Source: Thermaerobacter subterraneus DSM 13965
GTDB taxonomy: Bacteria; Bacillota; Sulfobacillia; Thermaerobacterales; Thermaerobacteraceae
DNA length: 64,000 nucleotides
Reading direction: 5' to 3'
Assembly: GCF_000183545.2 (NCBI RefSeq)
Contig: NZ_JH976535.1
Span: 1,169,890 to 1,233,889, forward strand
Shown here: piece by piece, positions 1 to 8,920 of the stretch
How positions within the stretch are numbered: position 1 is the stretch's first letter
Layout of the letters: the number at the start of each line of letters is the position of its first letter
Position numbers and translations under genes: made by a program
Notes under the pieces: generated by a model
The model's database searches: none
What the model saw: the letters and a program-made list of their open reading frames with translations, nothing else
Told to the model about the DNA's origin: nothing

Positions 1-1
1 C

Positions 2-409
2 ATCATCCGGCAGCGGCGGGCCCGCTTGCGGGCCCACGCGGGGATGGTCGTCGGCGATGAGGTCGCTGCCAGACTCGGGGCCGAAGGTGCCGGTACGGCA
101 GCGGGCGCCGCGGAGAGAGCCGCCGAGCAACCCGCGGCTTCCACGACCCACACGGCCTCCCGGCCCGTCTCGACCGGCGCTGCAACGCAGGTGGCTGCTG
201 CAGCATCCGGGTCAAGGGCGGCGTCAGACGGGGCGGCAAGGGAGGCCGAACTTCCCGCCGTCGCTCGCGATCCGGTGTGCGGCATGGAGGTCGTGCCCGG
301 GGAAACCCGCCACGTGGCCGAATACGAGGGGCGGCAGTATTACTTCTGTTGCCCCCATTGCAAGGCCACCTTCCTCAAGGATCCGGAGCGCTACGTCGAA
401 AGCGCCTGA
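2..409 (+). CDS. YHS-domain protein, C-terminal part (5' end outside window)
   Basis: The frame is open to the left edge, so this is the C-terminus of a longer protein. The last ~47 residues form a YHS domain (RDPVCGMEV, then YYFCCPHC and FLKDPERY), a small metal-associated module with conserved Cys found in copper ATPases, hydroxylases and, fused at the C-terminus, in some XdhC/CoxI-type molybdenum hydroxylase accessory proteins. An Ala/Gly/Arg-rich linker of about 80 residues precedes it. Because a molybdenum hydroxylase lies further along, an XdhC-YHS fusion is a reasonable guess, but the diagnostic part is off the window. A separate short YHS protein starting at the TTG at 26 or the ATG at 44 is the alternative. 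Confidence 0.7.
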   Translation: MIRQRRARLRAHAGMVVGDEVAARLGAEGAGTAAGAAERAAEQPAASTTHTASRPVSTGAATQVAAAASGSRAASDGAAREAELPAVARDPVCGMEVVPGETRHVAEYEGRQYYFCCPHCKATFLKDPERYVESA

Positions 410-447
410 TGGCAACCGCACGTGACGGCACAATCCCCAACCGCCAC

Positions 448-486
448 GCCGGGACCTGTCGGCCGCCAAGGCCGACAGGTCCCGGC
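448..486. terminator. Bidirectional intrinsic terminator
   Basis: A perfect 17-bp inverted repeat (GCCGGGACCTGTCGGCC, loop GCCAA) is followed by ATTCTTGTTT. It sits between the ends of two convergent genes and can end transcription from both. Confidence 0.75.
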
Positions 487-510
487 ATTCTTGTTTGACT
501 GGCAGGCCGC

Positions 511-942
511 TCAGGCGCTGTCCCACCAGTCCCGGATCTCAGGAGGGAGGGCGGCTCGCACGGCCTGCTGGGTGCCCGCATCGAGCCGCTCCTTGAGGGT
601 GGCGAAGACCGCCTGCATCCGGGTGGCGGCGTCGTCGTCCATGTACGCGGCCACCAGATCCAGGCCGCCCACCGTCTGGTCGTAGCCGTACTCGGTGTCC
701 ATGTGGTTGACCAGCGGCCCTACGAAGACCTGGCGGTCGATCAGCGGGTCCGGCCGGTCCGGTGCCCGTGCCAGTTCGGCCGCCAGCTCGGCCGGCAGGG
801 CGGCCGCCAGGGCGCCCGCGGCTTGCCGCCCCAGCACTTGGGCCATGCTCTGCAGGGTCATGCGGGTGGCGGCCGCCGCCTCCTCAGACGATCCCATCCG
901 CCCGCGCCGCTGTACCGCCTGGTAGATCTCCCGCGCATCCAC
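511..942 (-). CDS. DUF2267 family protein
   Basis: A 143-residue soluble protein that matches the DUF2267 pattern: helical, with a paired-repeat look (MTLQSMAQVLGRQAAGALAAAL... and VFATLKERLDAG...AVRAALPPEI) and a conserved central stretch ending in HMDTEYGY. The molecular function of the family is unknown. The GTG start at 942 is preceded by GGAGGAGG about 10 nt upstream. It lies 25 bp after korB on the same strand, so it is probably the last gene of the korA-korB transcript. No signal peptide or membrane segment is visible. Confidence 0.7.
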   Translation of the reverse strand: MDAREIYQAVQRRGRMGSSEEAAAATRMTLQSMAQVLGRQAAGALAAALPAELAAELARAPDRPDPLIDRQVFVGPLVNHMDTEYGYDQTVGGLDLVAAYMDDDAATRMQAVFATLKERLDAGTQQAVRAALPPEIRDWWDSA

Positions 943-967
943 GCCAAGGACGCCTCCTCCGAAGGAC

Positions 968-2482
968 TCAGAAGAACTCGGCCTTGAGCCGCTCCAGCCC
1001 CTCCTCGCCCAGCTCGTCCAGCGGGCGTTCCACGATGGGTGGGTCTACGGGGAGCCCGGGGACCCGCTCCTCGTAGGCCGGGACGGTGTCATTGCGCCAC
1101 AGGATGCCGATGGGGATCCGCTCCCCCCACTCGTTGCACTTCGCCCAGGCCGCCTCGGGGTCCGTGGGGTCGTGCCCCTCCTCCTCCACGGAATAGGCCC
1201 GCTCGGCGTACCAGTCGTAGGTGTTCAGCTTGTTGAAGGTCACGCAGGGCTGGAGCACGTCGATCAGGGCGTAGCCGCGGTGCCGGATGGCGGCGGCGAT
1301 GATGTCCGCCAGCTGGTTGGGCTGGCCGGCGAACCCCCGGGCGATGAAGCTCGCCCCGGCGGCGAAGGCGACCCGCGTCGGCAGCACGGGGTCCTCGGGC
1401 GCGCCGGTGGGCGAGGTGGTGGTCTTGAACCCCCGCTCGCTGGTGGGCGAGTACTGGCCCTTGGTCAGGGCGTAGATCTGGTTGTTCTCCACGATGTCCA
1501 CCAGGTCCACGTTCCGGCGCATGGTGTGCAGCCAGTGGTTGCCGCCGATGCCGTAGCCGTCGCCGTCGCCGTGGACCACGATGACGTGGAGCTTCGGATT
1601 GGCCAGCTTGATGCCCGTGGCCACCGCCAGAGGCCGGCCGTGGATGGTCATGAAGCCGTTGGCGTTGATGTAGTCGGGCAGCTTGCTGCCGCAGCCGATG
1701 CCGGAGACGATCATCACCTCGTGGGGCCAGATCTCGAGGTCCACCAGCGCCTTCTTCAGGGCGGTGAGGATGCCGAAGTCGCCGCAGCCCGGGCACCAGG
1801 TGGGCCGGTGGTCGCTGGCGTAGGCCTTGACAGTGAGCCGCTCCGCCCGGTCGGCCACGGCCGCGCGGGCGCCCGTGCGGGCTCCCCCCGCGGCAGCCCG
1901 CGCCCCGCCCAACCCGGTGCCGGTGCCCCCCGCCTCGCCGCCGCGGAACGCGGCGGGCGGGACCTGGGCCGCGGGCCCGTCGCCCTCCCCTCCCTCACCG
2001 GACGAACCGGCCCGCGCGAGGCCGTCGCCCCCGGTCCCGCCTCGGGCCGGCCGGCCGCCGAAGGCCGCGACCGCACCGGATCCCGGGTGGTCGGCGTCCG
2101 CCCTCCCTGCGTCGGCCCGGCCCGCGCCGCCGGCCTCTGCACCGTCCGCCCCCATGGGCGGAGCCTCCCCCTCGCGACCGGCACCGCGGTCCGGGTCGAC
2201 CCGCTGCGCCCTGCCCCAGCCGCCGCCGTGGGGCGAGGCCGGCCGCTTGACCGCCCCGTGGAAATCGTTAGCGGCCCCGGTGGCCGCGTTCGTCCCACCG
2301 GGCGTCCCAGGCCGGGCAGCGGGGCTTGTGCCGGCGGCCTTCCCAGCGCCGGGGGCTGCGCCGGTGACGCTCGTCCCCTCGGCGTGGGGGCCCGTGGGCT
2401 GGCCACCCTGTCCGGCCGAGACAGCCGGGGGCACGCCGGGGGCCATCCCGTTGCCCGTACCCCGTTCCTGGTCTTCAGGCAT
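968..2482 (-). CDS. korB: 2-oxoacid:ferredoxin oxidoreductase, beta (TPP-binding) subunit with long N-terminal extension
   Basis: Beta subunit of a two-subunit 2-oxoacid:ferredoxin oxidoreductase, which decarboxylates a 2-oxoacid such as 2-oxoglutarate to the acyl-CoA and reduces ferredoxin in the cytoplasm. The conserved domain covers residues ~210-504: CPGCGDFG near the domain start, the TPP/Mg motif GDGDGYGIGGNH and ENNQIYALTKGQ. Residues 1 to ~210 are a Gly/Ala/Arg/Pro-rich low-complexity extension that the family lacks. The start at 2482 has a strong GGGGAGGTG upstream and overlaps the end of korA, so the extension is probably translated. An internal GTG at 1858 would give a normal-length protein but has no ribosome binding site. 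Substrate (2-oxoglutarate, pyruvate or branched-chain) is not determined by these motifs. Confidence 0.9.
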   Translation of the reverse strand: MPEDQERGTGNGMAPGVPPAVSAGQGGQPTGPHAEGTSVTGAAPGAGKAAGTSPAARPGTPGGTNAATGAANDFHGAVKRPASPHGGGWGRAQRVDPDRGAGREGEAPPMGADGAEAGGAGRADAGRADADHPGSGAVAAFGGRPARGGTGGDGLARAGSSGEGGEGDGPAAQVPPAAFRGGEAGGTGTGLGGARAAAGGARTGARAAVADRAERLTVKAYASDHRPTWCPGCGDFGILTALKKALVDLEIWPHEVMIVSGIGCGSKLPDYINANGFMTIHGRPLAVATGIKLANPKLHVIVVHGDGDGYGIGGNHWLHTMRRNVDLVDIVENNQIYALTKGQYSPTSERGFKTTTSPTGAPEDPVLPTRVAFAAGASFIARGFAGQPNQLADIIAAAIRHRGYALIDVLQPCVTFNKLNTYDWYAERAYSVEEEGHDPTDPEAAWAKCNEWGERIPIGILWRNDTVPAYEERVPGLPVDPPIVERPLDELGEEGLERLKAEFF

Positions 2483-4388
2483 GGACCGGCACCTCCCCTT
2501 CGATCTGGGTCAGGATCTCCTGGGGCGCGATGGGCCGTCCGTCGAACTTGTTCACCGTGGCGTGGACCTCGAACCCCGTCATCATGCGCAGCAGTCGGGC
2601 GAACTGGCTGGTGTAGTTCTGCTCAACGGCCACGGCCCGGCGGATCTTGGGCAGCTCGGCCAGGGTCCGCTCCACCGGGAAGGGCCAGATGTCGGTGAAG
2701 TGCAAGAGGTTCAGGCGGGCCCCCTCGCCCTTGTCACGGTTGAACAGGTCGACCGCCTCCCGGCAGGGCCCGTAGGTGGAACCCCAGCAGATCAAGGTCA
2801 GGTCCGCGTCTTTCGGCCCGTACCAGGTGGGCCCGCGCATCTCCGCCTGGGCGGTGTCCAGCTTGCGCATGCGCTTTTCCATCTGCTGCCGGCGGTTGCG
2901 GATTTCCTCGCTGATGTGGCCTTCCTCGTCGTGCTCGTCGGTGGTGATGGCGTAGACCGCCAGGGGGTGACCGGGGATGGCCCGGGGCGAGATGCCGTCG
3001 TCGGTGTCCTTGTAGCGCAGGTAGGGCCCGTCCAGCCGGTCCAGCTGCTCGTGGGTCAGGGTGGTGGCCCGGTCGTGGCGGACGTCCTCCCAGCGGAAGG
3101 TGTCCGGGTCCACCGAGCGCAGGTGGTTCGACAGGAACTGGTCCAGCAGGACGATGACGGGCGTCTGGTAGTGCTCGGCGAAGTTGAAGGCCCGCACCGC
3201 CGCCTCGAAGCACTGGTCCACGGTGCCCGGGGCCAGGACGATGCGGGGGAACTCGCCCTGGGAGGCGTGGATCGCGAAGAGCAGGTCGCCCTGCTCCGTC
3301 CGGGTGGGCAGGCCCGTGGAGGGGCCGCCGCGCTGGGAGACGACCAGCACCACGGGGACCTCGACCATCCCGGCCATGCCCAGGGCCTCGACCATCAAGG
3401 AGAAGCCGCCGCCCGAGGTGGTGATCATGCTGCGGGCACCCGCGTGGCCGGCGCCGATGGCCATGCAGATGGCGGCGATCTCATCCTCGGCGTGCTTGGT
3501 GACGATGCCGAGCTCGTCCGCGTGGGCCACCATCCACTCGAACAGGCTGGTCCCGGGGGTCATGGGATAGGCGGCGACGAACCGGCAGCCGGCCGCCACG
3601 GCGCCCAGGGCGAAGGCGTGGTTGCCGTGCAGCACCATGCGGCGCGTCCGGCCTCCCGGGTCGGGCAAGGTGTAGGGGAAGTCGCCCGCCGCGTCCCGGG
3701 CCAGCTTCCACCCTTCCCGCACCACCTTGAGGTTGGCCTCGACCACCCGGTCGCCCTTGCTGGCGAAGTTCTCCTTGATGACCGATTCCAGGTACTCGAT
3801 GTTGTAGTTCATCAGCCCCGCCGCCGCGCCCAGGGCCGCGGTGTTCATCATCACCTTGCTGCCGTGCTTTTTGGCCACCTCGCCCAGGGGCAGGGGCACG
3901 GGCTGGACGTGGTGCCGCCGCAGCGCATCGGCGTCCACGTGGCGGAATTCCTCGTCGTAGATCACGGCGGCGCGGGGTGCCAGGTTGTCCAGGTGGATCT
4001 TGATGGTCTCCTCGGTCAGGCCGATGAGCACGTGAACCGGATCCGCGTGGGAGTACAGCGGCCGGTCCGCCACCCGGACCTGGTAGAAGTTGTGGCCGCC
4101 GCGGATCCGTGAGCGGTAGTCCGTGACGCTGAAGACGTGCAGGCCGCTGCGGGCCAGGGCCTTGGTGAAGCCGGCGCCGCTGGACTCCACGCCCTGGCCG
4201 GCATCGCCCCCGATGGTGATGCTCAGGTCCAGGGTGCCGGCCCCCGGGGTGCCGGCCCGGCGCGCCCCGGGCGCCACGGCCAGGGCCGCGCCGGCTCCGC
4301 GGGGTCCGGGCTCTGGTGCCAGGGACCCGACGGCCGCAAGGCGGGGCGTGGATCCGTGACGCTGGGTCCGGCCGTGATCGGCGGACAT
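2475..4388 (-). CDS. korA: 2-oxoacid:ferredoxin oxidoreductase, fused gamma-alpha subunit
   Basis: Partner of the downstream beta subunit. The gamma domain comes first (residues ~45-225, with GGDAGQGVESSG), then the alpha (pyrimidine-binding) domain (~235-620, with PGTSLFEWM, TSGGGFSLM and QRGGPSTGLPTR). This gamma-alpha order is typical of KorA/PorA-type two-subunit enzymes. The ATG at 4388 is chosen because GGGGAGGG lies a few bases upstream; a GTG at 4415 would add nine residues without that support. About 40 N-terminal residues are Ala/Gly/Pro-rich and outside the conserved fold. Its last 8 bases overlap korB, so the two are translationally coupled. Confidence 0.9.
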   Translation of the reverse strand: MSADHGRTQRHGSTPRLAAVGSLAPEPGPRGAGAALAVAPGARRAGTPGAGTLDLSITIGGDAGQGVESSGAGFTKALARSGLHVFSVTDYRSRIRGGHNFYQVRVADRPLYSHADPVHVLIGLTEETIKIHLDNLAPRAAVIYDEEFRHVDADALRRHHVQPVPLPLGEVAKKHGSKVMMNTAALGAAAGLMNYNIEYLESVIKENFASKGDRVVEANLKVVREGWKLARDAAGDFPYTLPDPGGRTRRMVLHGNHAFALGAVAAGCRFVAAYPMTPGTSLFEWMVAHADELGIVTKHAEDEIAAICMAIGAGHAGARSMITTSGGGFSLMVEALGMAGMVEVPVVLVVSQRGGPSTGLPTRTEQGDLLFAIHASQGEFPRIVLAPGTVDQCFEAAVRAFNFAEHYQTPVIVLLDQFLSNHLRSVDPDTFRWEDVRHDRATTLTHEQLDRLDGPYLRYKDTDDGISPRAIPGHPLAVYAITTDEHDEEGHISEEIRNRRQQMEKRMRKLDTAQAEMRGPTWYGPKDADLTLICWGSTYGPCREAVDLFNRDKGEGARLNLLHFTDIWPFPVERTLAELPKIRRAVAVEQNYTSQFARLLRMMTGFEVHATVNKFDGRPIAPQEILTQIEGEVPVHA

Positions 4389-4651
4389 GGGCAACCCTCC
4401 CCAATGCGCTGGCACTGGTCAGGATGCCGAAACGGGGGGCGATTATACCCGCCGGCGGGCGGCGGCCGGGCGCGCGGCACTGCCGTTGCGGGGTGGGGGA
4501 ACGGGGCGCCGGAACGGGGCGCCGGCCGGCTGGGTGGGCCTTCCTGCCTGGATGGACCTTCCCATTGGTCCGGTGGGGCGGCTGGGCTACCATCAGTCGT
4601 AGACTGCCGGCGCGGCCGCCGCCGGCCGGCGGAGAGGAGACGGAGCGAAGG

Positions 4652-5935
4652 ATGACCCCGGCCTTCTGGGCCCTGGCCGCGGGGCGGTTCATCAGCGCCC
4701 TGGGCGACGGCTTCTTCTTCCCCTTCATCGCCGTGTTCCTCCAGCGGGTCCACGGCCTTCCCCCGGAGCAGGTGGGGTTGATCATGAGCACGGCCGGGCT
4801 GTTTTCCCTGGCCGCCCGCATGCCGGCGGGCTGGCTGGCCGACCGGTTCGGCTTCAAGCCGGTGGTGGTGGCGGGGCTGGCAGGGGCCGGCGTGGCGGTG
4901 ATGCTGGCCGGCTGGGCGCCCGGGCCCTGGGCCTTCGCCTTCTGCTACGCACTGATGAGGGCCATGGTCTGGGGGTCCTTCCCGGCCCTGCTGCACGGTG
5001 CGGGACTGCTGGTCCCGCCGCGGCGCCGGGAGGAGGCCTACAGCATCATGAACCTGCTGTCCAACGCGGGGATCGCCATCGGGCCGGTGCTGGGCGGCTA
5101 CGTGGTGAACCGGGACATCCGGCTGATCTTTCTGATGGATGGGCTGTCTTTCCTTGCCTTTTCCGTCATCGTGGCCCGCTGGGTCCCGGCGCTGCGCGAG
5201 GGGACGGCAGGAGGCGGAGCCCGGCCGCGTCCTGCCGGCGGCGGTCCCGGGGCCGCCTTGCGCCGGGCACTGCAAGGGTTCCTGGCGTTCTTCCCGCCCC
5301 TTTCGCACACGGCCTTCTGGCAGCTGGCGGCCGGCGCTTTGATGATGAACCTGATCTACAGCCAGATGGGGTCGAACCTGCCCCTGGACCTGAACCGGCG
5401 CTTCGGCCCCGTGGACTGGTACGGCTGGCTGTGGACCCTCAACGGCACCATGATCGCCCTGCTGCAGTACCCTGCCACCCGCTGGCTGCAGCGGTACAGC
5501 CCGCGGCCGCGGCGGGTCGTGGCGGCCTTGCTCTATGCGGTGGCGGCCCTGCTGATCCTGGTGGCCAAGCCGGTGGGGCCGTTCCTGGCGGCCTTTGCGG
5601 TGTTGACCGTGGGGGAGATCATGTTCACCCCGCTGCTGCAGGCGGGCGTGGCCGCCATGGCGCCACCCGGTCAGGGCGGCCGGTACCAGGCGGCGGCCAG
5701 CCTGCTTTTCGGCATGGGCTGGACCCTGGGGCCGCTGGTGGGCGGGGTGCTGCTGGGCTCCGGGGGCCCGGGGCTCCTCTGGCCGGCCATGGCCGCCCTG
5801 GGCGTGCTCGCGGCGGCGGTGTTCGGCCTGGGTGCCCTGGGAGCGGGAGGCGGCGCCCGGCGTCCCCGGAGCACCAGCGGCCCGGCGCCGGCAGGCCGGG
5901 CGGCGGGCGGAGCCGGAGCCCCCGCCGCCCGGTGA
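4652..5935 (+). CDS. MFS transporter, 12-TM drug/solute exporter type
   Basis: A 427-residue hydrophobic protein of the major facilitator superfamily. Motif A is present after TM2 (GWLADRFGFKP), and two six-helix halves are separated by an Arg/Gly/Ala-rich loop around residues 180-205. The style resembles the MdtH/YfcJ-like multidrug branch; the substrate cannot be told. The ATG start is preceded by GGAGAGGAGA. It is transcribed away from korA, leaving a 263-bp divergent gap that contains a 13-bp tandem repeat (GAACGGGGCGCCG twice). The C-terminal 30 residues are Ala/Gly/Pro-rich and probably disordered. Confidence 0.85.
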   Translation: MTPAFWALAAGRFISALGDGFFFPFIAVFLQRVHGLPPEQVGLIMSTAGLFSLAARMPAGWLADRFGFKPVVVAGLAGAGVAVMLAGWAPGPWAFAFCYALMRAMVWGSFPALLHGAGLLVPPRRREEAYSIMNLLSNAGIAIGPVLGGYVVNRDIRLIFLMDGLSFLAFSVIVARWVPALREGTAGGGARPRPAGGGPGAALRRALQGFLAFFPPLSHTAFWQLAAGALMMNLIYSQMGSNLPLDLNRRFGPVDWYGWLWTLNGTMIALLQYPATRWLQRYSPRPRRVVAALLYAVAALLILVAKPVGPFLAAFAVLTVGEIMFTPLLQAGVAAMAPPGQGGRYQAAASLLFGMGWTLGPLVGGVLLGSGGPGLLWPAMAALGVLAAAVFGLGALGAGGGARRPRSTSGPAPAGRAAGGAGAPAAR

Positions 5936-6093
5936 CGCGCCCGGCTCGGCCCGCAGCTCCGCGAGGCCTCGCCCGGAGCACCCCGGAACCGGCGCCCCAA
6001 GGGGCATTGGCCCGGCCCCGGGCCCGGAGGCTTCGGGCCTTCCCCGGGCCGGTGCCACCCCCGTGCCACGGCCGGAAGGGCCGGTTCGTCCCG

Positions 6094-7131
6094 TCAACTC
6101 CCGGCCGCGTCCGACTCCAGGCTGGCCCGCATGGCCTGCCACGCCTGGCGGGCCTGCTCCACCGCCCCTTCATCCTCGATGGTCGAGATGTCGCCGGGGT
6201 CGCGGTCCAGCACCACCGCCTTCAGGACCCGCCGCATGATCTTGCCGCTGCGGGTCTTGGGCAGCAGGGGCACGAAGTGGAGGTCGCCGATGACGGCCAC
6301 GGGGCCCAGGTGGTGCCGGACGGTGGCGATGAGCTCGTCCCGCAGGGCGGCGGACGGCTCGTAGCCCCTCTTGAGGACGATGAAGGCGACGATCACCTCG
6401 CCCCGCACCGGGTCCGGGCGGGCCGTCACCCCCGCTTCGGCCACGGCCGGGTGGCGCAGGAAGGCCGTCTCCACCTCGATGGTGCCGATGCGGTGGCCGG
6501 CGATCTTGATGAGCTCGTCGCTGCGCCCGCTGAACCAGACGTAGCCGTCCTCGTCCATGGCGGCCGCATCGCCGGTGAAATACACGCCGGGGATGCTGCC
6601 CCAGTAATCGGAGGCGTACCGCTCGGGATCGCCCCACAGCTCGGCCGTCAGGCCGGGGAAGGGCCGGGTGATGACCAGCACGCCCTTCTCGCCAGGGGCG
6701 CAGGGTGCCCCTTCCGGCGTCCGCACCTCCACCTGGCGCCCCGGCAGGGCGATGCCGGCCGAGCCCGGCTTGATGGGCAGCAGGCCGATGCCGTAGGGAT
6801 TGCCGATCACCGGCGCCCCCGTTTCCGTCTGCCACCAGTGGTCGATGACGGGCACCCGCCCGCCGAAGACCTGGTTCTGCAACCAATCCCAGGCCGGCGG
6901 GTTGAGCACCTCTCCCGCGCAGAACACCCGCTCCACCGAACGCAGGTCGAACCGGCAGGCCGGTTCGGTGCCGTAGGCCATCAGCATCCGCACGGCGGTG
7001 GGCGCGGTGAAGATTCCCGTCACCCGGTTCTCCTCCAGGATCCGGTAGAAGGTCTCGGGTCCGGGGTAGTCCAGGGCGCCCTCGTAGGCGATGGTCGTGC
7101 ACCCCACCAGCAGCGGCGCGTAGACGATGTA
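6094..7131 (-). pseudogene. acsA: Acetyl-CoA synthetase (AMP-forming), 3' half, separated by transposon
   Basis: C-terminal 345 residues of an AMP-forming acetyl/propionyl-CoA synthetase. It begins at YIVYAPLLVG, contains WWQTETG (A5-type motif), YFTGDAA, the hinge and C-domain GRSDELIKIAGHRIGT, and the catalytic Lys motif TRSGKIMRRVLK near the end. The matching N-terminal half is at 8921-9835; together they make ~650 residues, the normal family length, so the transposon landed inside one intact gene. The piece has no start codon of its own at the correct place and is not expected to work alone. Confidence 0.9.
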
Positions 7132-7144
7132 CCGCTCCTCAAAA

Positions 7145-7171
7145 CATAGGCGTTTATTGCATCCACCTATG
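7145..7171 (-). repeat. Subterminal hairpin at right end of the TnpB element
   Basis: CATAGG and CCTATG form an imperfectly spaced inverted repeat (6-bp arms, 15-base loop) just inside the element's right end, the position where IS200/IS605 elements carry the hairpin recognised by TnpA. Confidence 0.5.
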
Positions 7172-7299
7172 ACGCCGGGCGAACGGCGCTCCCGACGATT
7201 CGCGCCGGGGGATCGCACCCCGGCCCCCAAGCCAGACCATCCCACCCGGGGCCGTGCGGCGCGGAAGCCGCCGGTGCCCGGGTGGATCGGGGTTCCCCC

Positions 7300-8766
7300 C
7301 GACCTGGGGCGTCCTCGGAGGACCGCTCGTAAAGCCGGTGCGCCCGCTTGCCGCGCACCGACGGGGCGATGCGCCGCCAATCGCTCCAGACGTGCCGCCC
7401 TCGATTCCTCGCGGGTAGAGGGCGGGCGGTTCCGGAGCGCAAGCGCTCGCCCAAACCAAGGCCCCGGCGGGCAATCGCCACCGCCGCGGCGGCGTGGGGC
7501 GACAGTCCGTACCGGGCCATAAACTTGACCTTGCCAATCACGCTGGTGAAGGCCGGGTTGACCCGGATCACTTCCACGCCTTCCCGGGCGGCCCGGGAGA
7601 GCAGCAGGGTCATGAACGCGCCGTAGGCAAAGGCGGACAGCATCCGGGCGTACCGATCGCCCTCTTCTCGAAGACGAGCCTTCTTCTCCCGAAAATCCAG
7701 CCGCTCAACGACGATGGGCTTGCCGGCGCCCTTTGCCCATGCCACCAGGTCCGCCACCACCTCGCCCAGGATGGCCTTCACCTGCCTCCCGGCGTTTGCC
7801 TTGAATCTGAAACCGGATGTCGCGAGCCGCCACGGGGTTGCCGAAGCGGTCGACCTCCGCCACGGCCAGCCGGTCGGGATTCAGATCCGCGCCAAGGGCG
7901 CCAGCCCTCCGCGAGGTGGTGATCGGAGCCGCGGGCCGTTCGGTGGTGGCGAAGACATACCACGCGCCGTTTTGCCGGACGAACCGATAGCTGATGGCTT
8001 GCCCGGACGCAAGGGCCGCCAGGATGACATCCTGTCCATGGGGGAAGCGGATGCCGTGTAGCCAAACATGCCGCCCAAAGCGGCCGGCCAGGGCGTTGGG
8101 CACCCGAAGGCGCAAGCTGTCGCCAAAGAGCGAGCACGTTTGGTTGCCGCTCATCTCGTCTTTGGAGCCGATGCAGAAGAAGCCTTGGCTTCGGGCATCG
8201 CGCCATGCCTTGCGCCATTCGTCGTGGGAAGCCAAGCCGTTCTCTGCAAGGTGGAACTGCCGGTGAAACAAACGCCGTGAGCCAAAGCAAATCGGCGGCA
8301 ATCCCGTCCGGGCTTTTGCCGTTTCAAGGCGGGCGCGAAGCATCGCCAGCCGTCGCTTCTTCTGGTGCAGCCGAAAGCGGATCCGGCGCCGGCGCTCCGC
8401 CCGATCTTCGGGCGAAAGGGCAGCCCAGCGCCCCTTCCCCGCTGCCAAAGCTTTCTCCTGCTTGTGGAGCTTGGCAATCGCTCGTTCCGTGGCTTGAATC
8501 TGGCCGCGCAGGTTGGCCTGATGGTGCCGAAGACTTTCCTCCGCCGCCTTCACCTTGGCCTGGAGTTCGGTGGCCAGCGCGTTGAAGTGGCGGGCTGTGA
8601 TGCCGTAGCGGGCAATGTATTCCCGCTTGCATTCGACAAGGGAACGCTTCCGCACATAGACATCGACAAACAACCGGCGCAGCAGGCGACCGTACAGGGC
8701 GGCGATGGCGTCCAGCACGGGATAAACAGACGGGTCTTGAATCTTTGTCTGAAAGGTCGCCTGCAT
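7300..8766 (-). pseudogene. tnpB: TnpB-related RNA-guided nuclease / accessory protein, frameshifted
   Basis: The start at 8766 is placed on an ATG downstream of AAAGGAGG. The N-terminal half is Lys/Arg/Gln-rich and coiled. RuvC-I is GALGADLNPDRLAV. Near 7790 the frame changes (expected GKNAGRQVKAILGEVV; the first frame instead runs into Gly/Arg-rich sequence), and the second frame continues with RuvC-II (IVVERLDFREKK) and VNPAFTSVIGKVKF, ending similarity near 7300. The shift equals one extra or two missing bases. The C-terminal part lacks the Cys-x2-Cys zinc finger and the usual D-x2-N-A RuvC-III motif of classical TnpB, as in the group named TnpB-related accessory proteins. It could be inactive, or the indel could be a sequencing error. 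Confidence 0.8.
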
Positions 8767-8920
8767 CGGCCCGATCATCCTCCTTTCCCCAGGGTACCAA
8801 ACATGTGTTCCGTCCGCCAGCCGAAAGTGGGGGGATGTCGGAGGTGGGGGCACAGTGCTGCGAAAGATTCGCCTACGGCTGATAAGAGGTGACGATGGAA
8901 CGGTAAGCAGCTACGAGCCC

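Larger units (their letters stand above)
7132..8920 (-). mobile_element. IS200/IS605-type element carrying only tnpB (IS1341-like)
   Basis: About 1.79 kb lies between the two halves of the acyl-CoA synthetase, read on the minus strand. It holds one tnpB-related gene, no tnpA, no terminal inverted repeats and no target duplication, as expected for IS200/IS605-type elements. The boundaries are deduced from where synthetase coding stops (GGCCAC at 8921) and resumes (TACATC at 7131). A short hairpin lies 14 bp inside the right end. The ~300 bp between the end of tnpB similarity and the right end would be the place for an omega-RNA guide scaffold. Confidence 0.8.

Noticed and set aside
1172-4112. 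Long plus-strand frames opposite korA and korB
   Set aside because: They cover the coding strand of a clear two-gene operon and translate to low-complexity protein.
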